The notes below the pieces were generated by a model, which did not search any database, was not told the origin of the DNA, and saw only the letters and a list, made by a program, of their open reading frames with translations. From Aeromicrobium sp. Sec7.5 (GTDB lineage: Bacteria; Actinomycetota; Actinomycetes; Propionibacteriales; Nocardioidaceae), in contig NZ_JBAJIJ010000001.1 in assembly GCF_036867135.1 (NCBI RefSeq), forward strand, positions 1,302,001 to 1,366,000: DNA of 64,000 nt, in the 5' to 3' direction. Made by a program: the position numbers and the translations under genes. Every line of letters starts with the position of its first letter. Within the stretch, counting starts at the first letter, position 1. Shown here one piece after another: positions 46,034 to 53,090 of this stretch.

Positions 46034-46063
46034 TTGGAGGCGTTCGCGCGTACGTGGCACAAT
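46034..46063 (+). promoter_or_regulatory. Probable promoter of rpsP operon
   Basis: TTGGAG (46034-46039), an 18-bp spacer and CACAAT (46058-46063). The leader to the rpsP GTG would be about 125 nt. Confidence 0.5.
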
Positions 46064-46195
46064 GTCGCCTTGTGTCCGACGGACGGTGAGGACCCTCTCA
46101 CCCGCACCGACCGCGGCCCCAGACCCATCCGGCGCGTGTCCCCACCCGTTGCCGGTACGTCATCTCGTTCCGAGCATCAAGGAGACACCACAACC

Positions 46196-46702
46196 GTGGC
46201 CGTCAAGATTCGCCTCAAGCGGATGGGCAAGATCCGCGCACCGTTCTACCGCATCGTCATCGCCGACTCGCGCACCAAGCGCGACGGTCGCGTGATCGAG
46301 GAGATCGGTACCTACAACCCCAAGACCGAGCCGTCGACGATCCACGTCGACTCGGAGCGGGCCCAGTACTGGCTCGGCGTCGGCGCGCAGCCGACCGAGT
46401 CGGTCGCCGCGATCCTCAAGGTCACCGGTGACATCGGTGGCACCTCCACCCTCAAGACGCCCGAGCCGAAGGCCGACAAGGCCATCGCGTTCGACGCCGC
46501 GCTGAAGGAGCTGCACGCCGAGCCGAAGGCCAAGGCGACGACCGAGAAGAAGGCGTCGAAGAAGGCCGACACCAAGGCCGACACCAAGGCCGACGACGTG
46601 GCTGAGGAGCCCAAGGCCGAGGAGACGCCCGCCGAGGCCGCTCCCGCCGAGGAGCCCAAGGCCGACGAGAAGCCTGCCGACGAGAAGCCGGCCGAGGCCT
46701 GA
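46196..46702 (+). CDS. rpsP: 30S ribosomal protein S16 with long acidic tail
   Basis: The 168-residue protein starts [21 protein letters not shown] (as [11 protein letters not shown]), the S16 core of about 85 residues, and then has a tail of about 80 residues rich in Ala, Glu, Lys and Pro with [11 protein letters not shown] and EEPKAEE repeats. The usual S16 is 80-100 residues. AAGGAG lies 11 nt before the GTG. It heads rpsP-khpA-rimM-trmD, a conserved translation operon. Confidence 0.96.
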   Translation: MAVKIRLKRMGKIRAPFYRIVIADSRTKRDGRVIEEIGTYNPKTEPSTIHVDSERAQYWLGVGAQPTESVAAILKVTGDIGGTSTLKTPEPKADKAIAFDAALKELHAEPKAKATTEKKASKKADTKADTKADDVAEEPKAEETPAEAAPAEEPKADEKPADEKPAEA

Positions 46703-46704
46703 GC

Positions 46705-46953
46705 ATGGCTGCGCCCACCGTGGAGCTGATCGAGCACCTCGTCTCCGGCATCGTCGCCCATCCCGACGACGTCGACGTCCGTGCCAAGCAGACGCGTCGC
46801 GGTGACCTGTTCGAGGTTCGCGTCAACGCCGAGGACCTGGGCAAGGTCATCGGACGCCAGGGCCGCACGGCCGCGGCGATCCGAACCGTGGCGGCCGCGG
46901 TCGCCGGCGACGCGGCGCGCATCGACTTCGTCGATGTCGACCGTCGTCGCTGA
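46705..46953 (+). CDS. khpA: KH-domain RNA-binding protein KhpA
   Basis: The 82-residue protein is a single KH domain with the GKVIGRQGRTAAAIRT loop (GxxG, IGRQGR). It binds RNA, usually with KhpB/Jag, and lies between rpsP and rimM as in most Gram-positives. Start is 3 nt after rpsP. Confidence 0.95.
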   Translation: MAAPTVELIEHLVSGIVAHPDDVDVRAKQTRRGDLFEVRVNAEDLGKVIGRQGRTAAAIRTVAAAVAGDAARIDFVDVDRRR

Positions 46954-46976
46954 GACGGCGTGACGGACGTGGGGCG

Positions 46977-47510
46977 ATGACCGTCAAGGTCGTCGTCGGT
47001 CGCATCGGCCGGGCCCACGGCATCCGTGGTGAGCTGGCCGTCGAGGTCCGCACGGACGAGCCCGAGCGCAGGTATGCGCCGGGCTCGTCCGTCGTCTGTT
47101 CCGGCGGGCGCTCCCTCACGGTGGCGGCCACGCGCCAGCAGGGCACCAAGTTCGTGGTGCGCTTCGCCGAGGTCCCCGACCGCAACGCGGCCGAGACCCT
47201 GCACGGTCAGGTGCTCGAGGCCGAGGTCGATCCGGCCGAGCTGGCCGGCGACGACGCGTACTACGACCGCCAGCTCACGGGCCTGGAGGTCCGGGTCGCC
47301 GGCGCCGTCGTGGGCTCGGTCGCCCGGGTCGACCACCTGCCGGCCCAGGACCTGCTCGTCATCACGACCCCGGCCGGCGAGCTGCTCGTGCCGTTCGTCG
47401 AGGCGCTCGTGCCGGAGGTCGACCTCGACGCCGGGTACCTCACGGTCGTCGACCTCCCCGGTCTGATCGACCCCGACGCGGCCGAGGTCGTGCGGGGCGA
47501 CGAGTCCTGA
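46977..47510 (+). CDS. rimM: Ribosome maturation factor RimM
   Basis: The 177-residue protein has the RimM N-terminal [17 protein letters not shown], and a PRC-barrel C-terminal domain with [11 protein letters not shown] and [13 protein letters not shown]. It helps 16S rRNA processing and 30S assembly near S19. The stop shares one base with the trmD ATG. Confidence 0.95.
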   Translation: MTVKVVVGRIGRAHGIRGELAVEVRTDEPERRYAPGSSVVCSGGRSLTVAATRQQGTKFVVRFAEVPDRNAAETLHGQVLEAEVDPAELAGDDAYYDRQLTGLEVRVAGAVVGSVARVDHLPAQDLLVITTPAGELLVPFVEALVPEVDLDAGYLTVVDLPGLIDPDAAEVVRGDES

Positions 47511-48193
47511 TGCGCATCGACGTCGTCACGATCTTCCCCGACTACCTCGCGCCGCTCGACCTGTCACTGCCGGGCAAGGCCCGGCAGAACGGTCTGCTCG
47601 AGCTGGGGGTCCACGACCTGCGGCAGTGGACCACCGACCGGCACCACACCGTCGACGACACCCCGTACGGCGGGGGAGCGGGCATGGTCATGAAGCCCGA
47701 GCCGTGGGGTCAGGCGCTCGAGGCTGTCGCGAGTGACGACTGCGTCGTCCTGGTCCCCACCCCCTCCGGTCTGCCGTTCCGCCAGGCCGACGCGGCCAGG
47801 CTCGCCGGCGAGCAGCACCTCGTGCTCGCGTGCGGCCGGTACGAGGGGATCGACCAGCGAGTCATCGACGAGGCCGGCAGCCGCTGGCGCGTCGAGGAGG
47901 TCTCGCTCGGCGACTTCGTGCTCAACGGGGGAGAGGTGGCCGCCCTGGCCGTGATCGAGGCCGTCGTGCGCCTGCTCCCCGGCTTCATGGGCAACCCCGA
48001 GTCCATCGTCGAGGAGTCGCACGGCGCCGACGGGCTGCTGGAGTACCCCGTCTACACCAAGCCGGCCTCGTGGCGTGGCCGCGACGTCCCGGACGTCCTG
48101 CTGTCCGGTCACCACGGGCAGATCGCCGCGTGGCGCCGCGAGCAGTCGCTCGAGCGCACGCGCCTGCGGCGCCCCGACCTCCTGCCGGAGTAG
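47510..48193 (+). CDS. trmD: tRNA (guanine-N1)-methyltransferase TrmD
   Basis: The 227-residue SPOUT methyltransferase has [22 protein letters not shown], the knot region [15 protein letters not shown] and [17 protein letters not shown]. It makes m1G37 in tRNA, which prevents frameshifting. It is fourth in the rpsP operon; rplS normally follows, but a second ammonium transporter is inserted before it. Confidence 0.97.
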   Translation: MRIDVVTIFPDYLAPLDLSLPGKARQNGLLELGVHDLRQWTTDRHHTVDDTPYGGGAGMVMKPEPWGQALEAVASDDCVVLVPTPSGLPFRQADAARLAGEQHLVLACGRYEGIDQRVIDEAGSRWRVEEVSLGDFVLNGGEVAALAVIEAVVRLLPGFMGNPESIVEESHGADGLLEYPVYTKPASWRGRDVPDVLLSGHHGQIAAWRREQSLERTRLRRPDLLPE

Positions 48194-48207
48194 TCCGGGG
48201 CGCGCGT

Positions 48208-48223
48208 GTTACCTCCTGTTCAC
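48208..48223 (+). promoter_or_regulatory. GlnR-like box upstream of second ammonium transporter
   Basis: GTTAC-N6-TTCAC fits the AC-n9-AC form of the GlnR site, less well the full consensus. A further GTAAC-N6-GTGAT lies at 48239-48254. The box is 142 nt before the ATG. Confidence 0.4.
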
Positions 48224-48364
48224 ATGATCGGCGATGTCGTAACGCTGCCGTGATGCTGAGGCAAGCCTGAGGGAATCTCGCGCCGCCAGACTGACGGCGC
48301 AGTGAGTGGCAGCAACGACGCTGCCCTGACGATGGCTCTCCCCCAACAGGCAAATGAGGTTGAA

Positions 48365-49618
48365 ATGTCAGTCGATCTTTCCTGGCAGCTGATCTGCACG
48401 GCTCTCGTGCTCTTTATGACACCAGGGCTCGCGTTCTTCTACGGCGGACTGGTCAAGGCCAAGTCCGTGGTGTCGATGATGATGCTGAGCTTCGGCTCGA
48501 TCGCCGTGGTCACGGTCCTCTACGTGCTCTACGGCGGCACCGGCATCGCCGGCAACGGCACGAGCGGAGGCAGCGAGTACTTCGGCAACCCGTTCGAGGA
48601 CTTCGGCATGACCGACCTGGTGACGTCGGCCGGCACCGGCGACGCCGGCAACCTCTTCGGTGGTCACGCCTTCCTCGTCGCGTTCTGCATCATCACGGTG
48701 GCCCTCGTCTCGGGTGCCGTCGCCGATCGTGCGCGCTTCTGGCCCTGGATGCTCTTCGCGGCCCTGTTCTCGACCTTCGTCGTGTTCCCGACGTTCCGCT
48801 GGCTCTTCGGTGTCGACGCCGACGGCGAGTTCTACGGCTGGCTCGCGAACGACGTCTTCGGCTTCGGCGCTGCGCTCGACTGGGCCGGCGGCACGATCAT
48901 CCACCAGTCCGCGGGTGCTGCTGCCCTGGCGCTGGCCCTGGTGCTCGGCAAGCGCAAGGTCGGCTTCTCCAAGGAGGAGTCGAAGCCGCACAACGTGCCG
49001 CTCGTGCTCATCGGTGCCGCGATCCTGTGGTTCGGCTGGTTCGGCTTCAACACCGGTGTCTACGGCGCCGACGAGGGCCAGACCTCGCTGATCTTCTTCA
49101 ACACGCTGATCACCCCGGCCGCCGCGCTGATCGGCTGGATCGTCGTCGAGACCTTCCGTGACGGCAAGGCCACCGCGGTCGGTGCCGCCTCGGGCGTCGT
49201 GACCGGCCTGGTCGCCATCACGCCGGCCTGCGCCTTCGTCACGCCGGTCTGGGCCCTCGTGCTCGGCGTCGTCTCGGGTGTCGTCTGCGCCCTCGCGGTC
49301 GACCTGAAGTTCAAGTTCGGCTTCGACGACACGCTCGACGTCGTCGGCATCCACCTGGTCGCCGGCTTCATCGGTTGTGTCTACATCGGCTTCTTCGGCT
49401 CGGAGACGCTGACCGGAGGCAGCCTGGTGTTCGGCGGCGAGACCGACCTGCTGATCGCGCAGATCCTCTCCTCGCTCACGATCATCGTGTTCTCGTTCGT
49501 CGTCGCCTACATCATCGGCTTCGCGATCGAGAAGACGATCGGCTTCCGCGCCAAGGAGGAGGACGAGATCGCCGGCATCGACACGGTGCTGCACGGCGAG
49601 GGCTACGCCTTCGACTGA
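48365..49618 (+). CDS. amt: Ammonium transporter (second Amt copy)
   Basis: The 417-residue Amt protein has LAFFYGGLVKAKSVVSMMMLS, DWAGGTIIHQSAGAAALALA (conserved histidine), and DDTLDVVGIHLVAGFIG. It has the same fold as AmtB at 34752 but differs throughout, so it is not a recent duplicate. It sits between trmD and rplS, breaking the usual translation operon, with its own GlnR-like box and its own terminator. No PII gene follows it. The ATG is close to GAGG. Confidence 0.94.
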   Translation: MSVDLSWQLICTALVLFMTPGLAFFYGGLVKAKSVVSMMMLSFGSIAVVTVLYVLYGGTGIAGNGTSGGSEYFGNPFEDFGMTDLVTSAGTGDAGNLFGGHAFLVAFCIITVALVSGAVADRARFWPWMLFAALFSTFVVFPTFRWLFGVDADGEFYGWLANDVFGFGAALDWAGGTIIHQSAGAAALALALVLGKRKVGFSKEESKPHNVPLVLIGAAILWFGWFGFNTGVYGADEGQTSLIFFNTLITPAAALIGWIVVETFRDGKATAVGAASGVVTGLVAITPACAFVTPVWALVLGVVSGVVCALAVDLKFKFGFDDTLDVVGIHLVAGFIGCVYIGFFGSETLTGGSLVFGGETDLLIAQILSSLTIIVFSFVVAYIIGFAIEKTIGFRAKEEDEIAGIDTVLHGEGYAFD

Positions 49619-49659
49619 CCTCCCACACACCTGCTCGGGCTCGGGCCCGATCTGGATCA

Positions 49660-49694
49660 GGAACGCCCGCCGGATACGCTCCGGCGGGCGTTCC
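49660..49694 (+). terminator. 15-bp stem terminator after second amt
   Basis: GGAACGCCCGCCGGA, a 5-nt loop, and the exact reverse complement, 42 nt after the stop. Confidence 0.85.
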
Positions 49695-49746
49695 GCTGTG
49701 TCGCGCCACTCGTCCCTCGCGGCACCACCGGCTCGCCCCTCACCGG

Positions 49747-49787
49747 TGCCGGGCTTCGCCCGGGCGCCTGCCTCGCCTGCGGCTCGG
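49747..49787. repeat. Dispersed intergenic stem-loop repeat, copy 2
   Basis: Nearly the same as 5174-5212: TGCCGGGC-loop-GCCCGGGCGCCTGCCTCGC, then a CTCGG end. It lies between the second amt and rplS. Confidence 0.5.
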
Positions 49788-49852
49788 CTCGTGGATCTGG
49801 CGGCGCCCGATTTCCTCGGGAACCGAGGCGTGTGGCAACATTGACCCTCGGC

Positions 49853-49920
49853 GTGGTCGCCTCTGCCTCAGGGGTAGCGACCACTCTCGCCGAACTCCCT
49901 TCCGCCGACGCGGTGGAAGG
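49853..49920 (+). promoter_or_regulatory. Structured rplS leader with two hairpins
   Basis: Hairpin 1: GTGGTCGC (49853-49860) pairs with GCGACCAC (49877-49884). Hairpin 2: CCTTCCGCC (49898-49906) pairs with GGTGGAAGG (49912-49920), one G-U pair. Both lie upstream of the GAGGAG (49964-49969). The layout suggests an autoregulatory ribosomal-protein leader. Confidence 0.45.
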
Positions 49921-49975
49921 AGACCATTCTTCTGACCGTCCGTCGGTGACCTGTGGCACCAGCGAGGAGCACACC

Positions 49976-50326
49976 ATGACCAACATCGTCGACCAGGTCG
50001 CAGCGGAGTCCCGCCGCGACGACCTCCCCGACTTCCGCGCCGGCGACACCCTCAAGGTGCACGTCAAGGTCGTCGAGGGCAACCGCTCCCGCATCCAGGT
50101 CTTCCAGGGCGTCTGCATCAAGGTGCAGGGCTCGGGCATCGGCCGCACCTTCACGGTCCGCAAGGTCAGCTTCGGTGTCGGCGTCGAGCGCACCTTCCCG
50201 CTGCACACCCCGATCATCGACCACATCGAGGTCGCCACGCGCGGTGACGTGCGTCGCGCCAAGCTCTACTACCTCCGCAACCTCCGTGGCAAGGCCGCGA
50301 AGATCAAGGAGAAGCGCGACATCTGA
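49976..50326 (+). CDS. rplS: 50S ribosomal protein L19
   Basis: The 116-residue protein has the L19 core [22 protein letters not shown] (as [13 protein letters not shown]) and [23 protein letters not shown]. It lies at the 30S-50S interface. The ATG at 49976 has GAGGAG 6 nt upstream. A frame is open upstream but lies in the structured leader. A stem terminator follows at 50347-50373. Confidence 0.97.
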   Translation: MTNIVDQVAAESRRDDLPDFRAGDTLKVHVKVVEGNRSRIQVFQGVCIKVQGSGIGRTFTVRKVSFGVGVERTFPLHTPIIDHIEVATRGDVRRAKLYYLRNLRGKAAKIKEKRDI

Positions 50327-50346
50327 TCGCGCGAGGAACGAGTGTC

Positions 50347-50373
50347 ACGGGGCGGGCCTTCGGCCCGCCCCGT
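50347..50373 (+). terminator. 12-bp stem terminator after rplS
   Basis: ACGGGGCGGGCC, a 3-nt loop, then the exact reverse complement. It ends just before the -10-like hexamer of lepB. Confidence 0.82.
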
Positions 50374-50385
50374 TACGCTTCCCCG

Positions 50386-51072
50386 GTGGCCACGAGCAAA
50401 GAACCCCGCCAGAAGCGCGGACTGCCGATCTGGCAGGAGTCGTTGCTCCTGGTCGTGATCGCGACCGTGATGGCGATCGTGGTCAAGTCCTTCTTCCTGC
50501 AGGCCTTCTACATCCCCTCGGAGTCGATGCAGCCGACGCTGCTCGTCAACGACAAGCTGCTCGTCCAGAAGGTCTCGCTGTGGACGGGTGAGCCCGACCG
50601 CGGCGACATCGTCGTGTTCGAGGATCCGGGCGGCTGGCTCGGGGTGCAGGGCGACACGGTCGACCCGAACATCTTCCAGAAGACGCTCGAGACGATCGGG
50701 CTCTTCCCGACCGGCAACCACCTCATCAAGCGGGTCGTGGGGGTCGGTGGCGACCACGTCCAGTGCTGTGACGGCAGCGGGCGCCTGGTCGTCAACGGTG
50801 AGCCGATCGACGAGCCGTACGTCCTCGACCCGACCGTGATCCGCAACCGCGAGTTCGACGTCATCGTCAAGGACGGCTACCTCTGGGTCATGGGCGACAA
50901 CCGCGACAACTCCGCCGACTCCGTGGCCCACCTGGGTGACCCCGGTGGCGGGCAGGTCCGGCTCGAGAGCGTCGTGGGCATCGCCTGGGTCCGGGTCTGG
51001 CCCCTCAACCGCCTCGGCGGCCTGGGGGAGGTCGACGCGTTCGACGACGTCCCCGACTCGCCTCCCAGCTGA
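50386..51072 (+). CDS. lepB: Signal peptidase I
   Basis: The 228-residue protein has one N-terminal membrane helix (about 19-38), the catalytic S47 in YIPSESMQPTL, the catalytic K115 in NHLIKRVVGVGGD and the box E motif GDNRDNSADS. It removes signal peptides from exported proteins. A TACGCT hexamer (50374-50379) lies 6 nt before the GTG, right after the rplS terminator, so its mRNA is probably leaderless. Confidence 0.95.
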   Translation: MATSKEPRQKRGLPIWQESLLLVVIATVMAIVVKSFFLQAFYIPSESMQPTLLVNDKLLVQKVSLWTGEPDRGDIVVFEDPGGWLGVQGDTVDPNIFQKTLETIGLFPTGNHLIKRVVGVGGDHVQCCDGSGRLVVNGEPIDEPYVLDPTVIRNREFDVIVKDGYLWVMGDNRDNSADSVAHLGDPGGGQVRLESVVGIAWVRVWPLNRLGGLGEVDAFDDVPDSPPS

Positions 51073-51082
51073 GTCGCGGGCC

Positions 51083-51754
51083 ATGACGACACGACTGCCC
51101 GGGCGCACGATCCGTCGTGACGCCGGCCTGTACGGGTACCAGCGGGCCCTCGAGCGACGAGGACTCACACCGGTCGCCGGCGTCGACGAGGCGGGACGCG
51201 GAGCGTCGGCCGGCCCCCTGGTGGCGGCCGCCGTCGTGCTCGACCGGGAGATCCCCGGGCTGGCCGACTCCAAGCTGCTCACCGCAGCGCGACGCGAGCG
51301 GTGCTTCGACGTCGTCATGGAGCGGGCCGTCGCGGTCGACGTCGTCGTCATCAGCCCGCAGGACTGTGACCGCATGGGCATCCAGCGGGCCAACATCGAG
51401 GCGCTGCGCCGCGCCCTCGCCCGGCTCGCCGTGCGACCCGGTTACGTCCTGACCGACGGGTTTCCCGTCGACGGGCTCGGGGTCCCGGGACTCGCGATGT
51501 GGAAGGGCGACCGGGTCGCGGCCTCGATCGCCGCCGCGTCCGTCGTCGCCAAGGTCACCCGCGACGCGTTGATGGTCGACCTCCACGATCGATACCCCCA
51601 CTACGACTTCGCGACCCACAAGGGGTACTCCACCGCCGCGCACGAGCAGGCCCTGCGGCAGCATGGACCCTGCCCGGAGCACCGGCGCACCTGGGCCAAC
51701 GTGCGTGCCGTCATGGCGGGCGCGACCAACCACGACGAGCGGAGCGACCGATGA
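51083..51754 (+). CDS. rnhB: Ribonuclease HII
   Basis: The 223-residue protein has VAGVDEAGRGASAGPLVAAA, with the first catalytic DE pair, and AAASVVAKVTRDALM and YDFATHKGYSTAAH from the family. It removes ribonucleotides from RNA-DNA hybrids. The end, NHDERSDR, comes from the first unit of the 23-bp triplication at 51737-51805, so the C-terminus has been replaced or extended by the duplication. Confidence 0.95.
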   Translation: MTTRLPGRTIRRDAGLYGYQRALERRGLTPVAGVDEAGRGASAGPLVAAAVVLDREIPGLADSKLLTAARRERCFDVVMERAVAVDVVVISPQDCDRMGIQRANIEALRRALARLAVRPGYVLTDGFPVDGLGVPGLAMWKGDRVAASIAAASVVAKVTRDALMVDLHDRYPHYDFATHKGYSTAAHEQALRQHGPCPEHRRTWANVRAVMAGATNHDERSDR

Positions 51755-51777
51755 GCACCGAGCGGAGCGACCGATGA
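51751..51777 (+). CDS. Minigene 1 (MSTERSDR, 8 codons)
   Basis: ATG at 51751 overlaps the rnhB TGA, and its own TGA overlaps the next ATG at 51774. It arises from the 23-bp triplication. A ribosome that re-initiates at the rnhB stop would translate it. Any peptide function is unknown; a passive by-product is most likely. Confidence 0.4.
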   Translation: MSTERSDR

Positions 51778-51800
51778 GCACCGAGCGGAGCGACCGATGA
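51774..51800 (+). CDS. Minigene 2 (MSTERSDR, 8 codons)
   Basis: Same peptide as minigene 1. Its TGA overlaps the ATG of the DUF2469 gene at 51797, so the chain is rnhB, minigene 1, minigene 2, DUF2469, each joined by ATGA. Confidence 0.4.
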   Translation: MSTERSDR

Positions 51801-52111
51801 GCACCGAGGACCTGGACCGGTTCGAGGCCGACGCCGAGCTGGCGCTGTACCGCGAGTACCGCGACGTCGTGAAGATCTTCAAGTACGTCGTCGAGACCGA
51901 TCGACGTTTCTACCTCTGCAACGCGGTCGACGTGAAGGTCCGCTCCGAGACCGGCGACGCGTACTTCGAGGTCACGCTCACCGACGCCTGGGTCTGGGAC
52001 ATCTACCGCCCGGCCCGTTTCGCCAAGCAGGTCAAGGTGCTGACGTTCAAGGACGTCAACGTCGAGGAGCTGCAGGACTCCGACTTCAAGGTGCCGCCGG
52101 GCTCGGACTGA
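51797..52111 (+). CDS. DUF2469 domain-containing protein
   Basis: The 104-residue protein is nearly all one conserved domain, with YREYRDVVKIFKYVVETDRR, EVTLTDAWVWDIYRPARF and VLTFKDVNVEEL. It is a compact cytoplasmic protein of unknown function found next to rnhB across actinobacteria. The first residues MSTE come from the third repeat unit. The ATG is set by the ATGA chain. Confidence 0.9.
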   Translation: MSTEDLDRFEADAELALYREYRDVVKIFKYVVETDRRFYLCNAVDVKVRSETGDAYFEVTLTDAWVWDIYRPARFAKQVKVLTFKDVNVEELQDSDFKVPPGSD

Positions 52112-52151
52112 GCCGTGGCCTCCTGACCTCCTCGTCGTCCAGGATGGGCCC

Positions 52152-52646
52152 ATGGAGCCCCAGGACCCTGTGCCGCCGCGGTCGCCCGGACGGCGCCTCT
52201 GGTGGCTCGTCGGTGGTGCGGTCGCCGTCCCCGTGATCGTGATCGCCACCTTGGCCGTCACCCTCGTGCTGGTTCTCCGGCCCACCGAGGAGGATCGGGT
52301 CATCGAGGCGTACGCGGCGCACAACGACGCGCTGAACGCGGCCGACTGCGCCACGTACGAGTCCCTGCTGATGCCGGAGGATGTCGCGTTCTACGAGGAG
52401 AACGACCTGTCGTGCGACGACTGGTCGGCCGCGCAGGTCGGCGCGCTCTCGCGCCTGGAGTTCAGTTACGTGGCGCTCGGGGTCGAGATCGACGGCGACC
52501 ATGCGACGCTGCGGGCCGAGGAGCGCTACCGACCCCTCGACACGGTGACGGGCGAGCGGGCCAGCGAGCCCGAGACGTTCCTCGAGATCCATCGATGGGT
52601 GCGGTACGACGGCACCTGGCGCTTCGTGGAGTACTTCCCGGACTGA
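52152..52646 (+). CDS. Membrane-anchored hypothetical protein, NTF2-like fold possible
   Basis: The 164-residue protein has a proline-rich N-terminus, one membrane helix (about 17-43, LWWLVGGAVAVPVIVIATLA) and an outside domain of about 115 residues with two cysteines (C57, C84 approximately) and the ending RWVRYDGTWRFVEYFP, which resembles small SnoaL/DUF4878-like lumenal domains. No enzyme motif is visible. A CAGGAT hexamer (52140-52145) lies 6 nt before the ATG. Confidence 0.7.
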   Translation: MEPQDPVPPRSPGRRLWWLVGGAVAVPVIVIATLAVTLVLVLRPTEEDRVIEAYAAHNDALNAADCATYESLLMPEDVAFYEENDLSCDDWSAAQVGALSRLEFSYVALGVEIDGDHATLRAEERYRPLDTVTGERASEPETFLEIHRWVRYDGTWRFVEYFPD

Positions 52647-52651
52647 TCCCG

Positions 52652-52676
52652 GTCCACAGGGCCCAGGCGTCCACAG
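52652..52676 (+). promoter_or_regulatory. Paired GTCCACAG direct repeat upstream of yraN
   Basis: GTCCACAG copies at 52652-52659 and 52669-52676 are 17 bp apart, with 51 nt to the yraN ATG. Same layout, orientation and distance as before the DUF4192 gene and the double-LytM gene. Confidence 0.6.
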
Positions 52677-52727
52677 CCGGGCGTCGACCTCTCGCCCGAC
52701 GACGTCGGCGCGACGACGCTCGTGGTC

Positions 52728-53090
52728 ATGACCTACGCGCGCAACCAGGCCCTCGGGGCCTACGGCGAACGCATCGCCGCCGACCACCTCGTGGCCTCGG
52801 GCCTCGTGATCCTCGACCGCAACTGGACCTGCCGCTTCGGTGAGATCGATCTGGTCGCCCGCGACGGCACCACTCTCGTGATCGTCGAGGTCAAGACCCG
52901 CAGCAGCACCAGGTACGGCGGGCCCTTCGAGGCCGTCACGACGCACAAGGCCACCCGTCTACGGCGACTCGCCACGGCCTGGCTCGAGGCGCACGACGTG
53001 CACCCGAGCGCCGTCCGCATCGACGTCGTCAGCGTCGTCGTGCCGCGCACGGGCCCGGCCGAGGTCGACCGCATCCGGGGCGTGGCCTGA
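52728..53090 (+). CDS. YraN family (UPF0102) endonuclease-like protein
   Basis: The 120-residue protein has LGAYGERIAADHLVASG and the nuclease-fold signature GEIDLVARDGTTLVIVEVKTR (E, D, ExK), as in archaeal Holliday junction resolvase-like folds. It precedes comM and dprA, as in many bacteria, which suggests a role with transformation or DNA repair. The ATG at 52728 and a GTG at 52722 are both in frame. The stop shares a base with the comM ATG. Confidence 0.92.
   Translation: MTYARNQALGAYGERIAADHLVASGLVILDRNWTCRFGEIDLVARDGTTLVIVEVKTRSSTRYGGPFEAVTTHKATRLRRLATAWLEAHDVHPSAVRIDVVSVVVPRTGPAEVDRIRGVA

Larger units (their letters stand above)
51737..51805 (+). repeat. Three tandem copies of a 23-bp unit
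   Basis: Exact copies occupy 51737-51759, 51760-51782 and 51783-51805. Each holds GAGCGGAGCGACCG followed by ATGAGCACC, so the ATGA stop-start overlap of rnhB is triplicated. Because 23 is not a multiple of 3, each unit shifts frame. Confidence 0.97.

Noticed and set aside
48302-48364. Upstream extension of the second Amt frame from 48302
   Set aside because: The added residues have no membrane helix or family match. The ATG at 48365 is near GAGG and gives the usual Amt N-terminus.
52652-52676. TCCACAG repeats as DnaA boxes of an origin
   Set aside because: Only two copies per site, no AT-rich unwinding region and no dnaA, dnaN or parAB nearby. The full TTGTCCACA box is not matched. The fixed 17-bp spacing and promoter distance fit a transcription factor site better.
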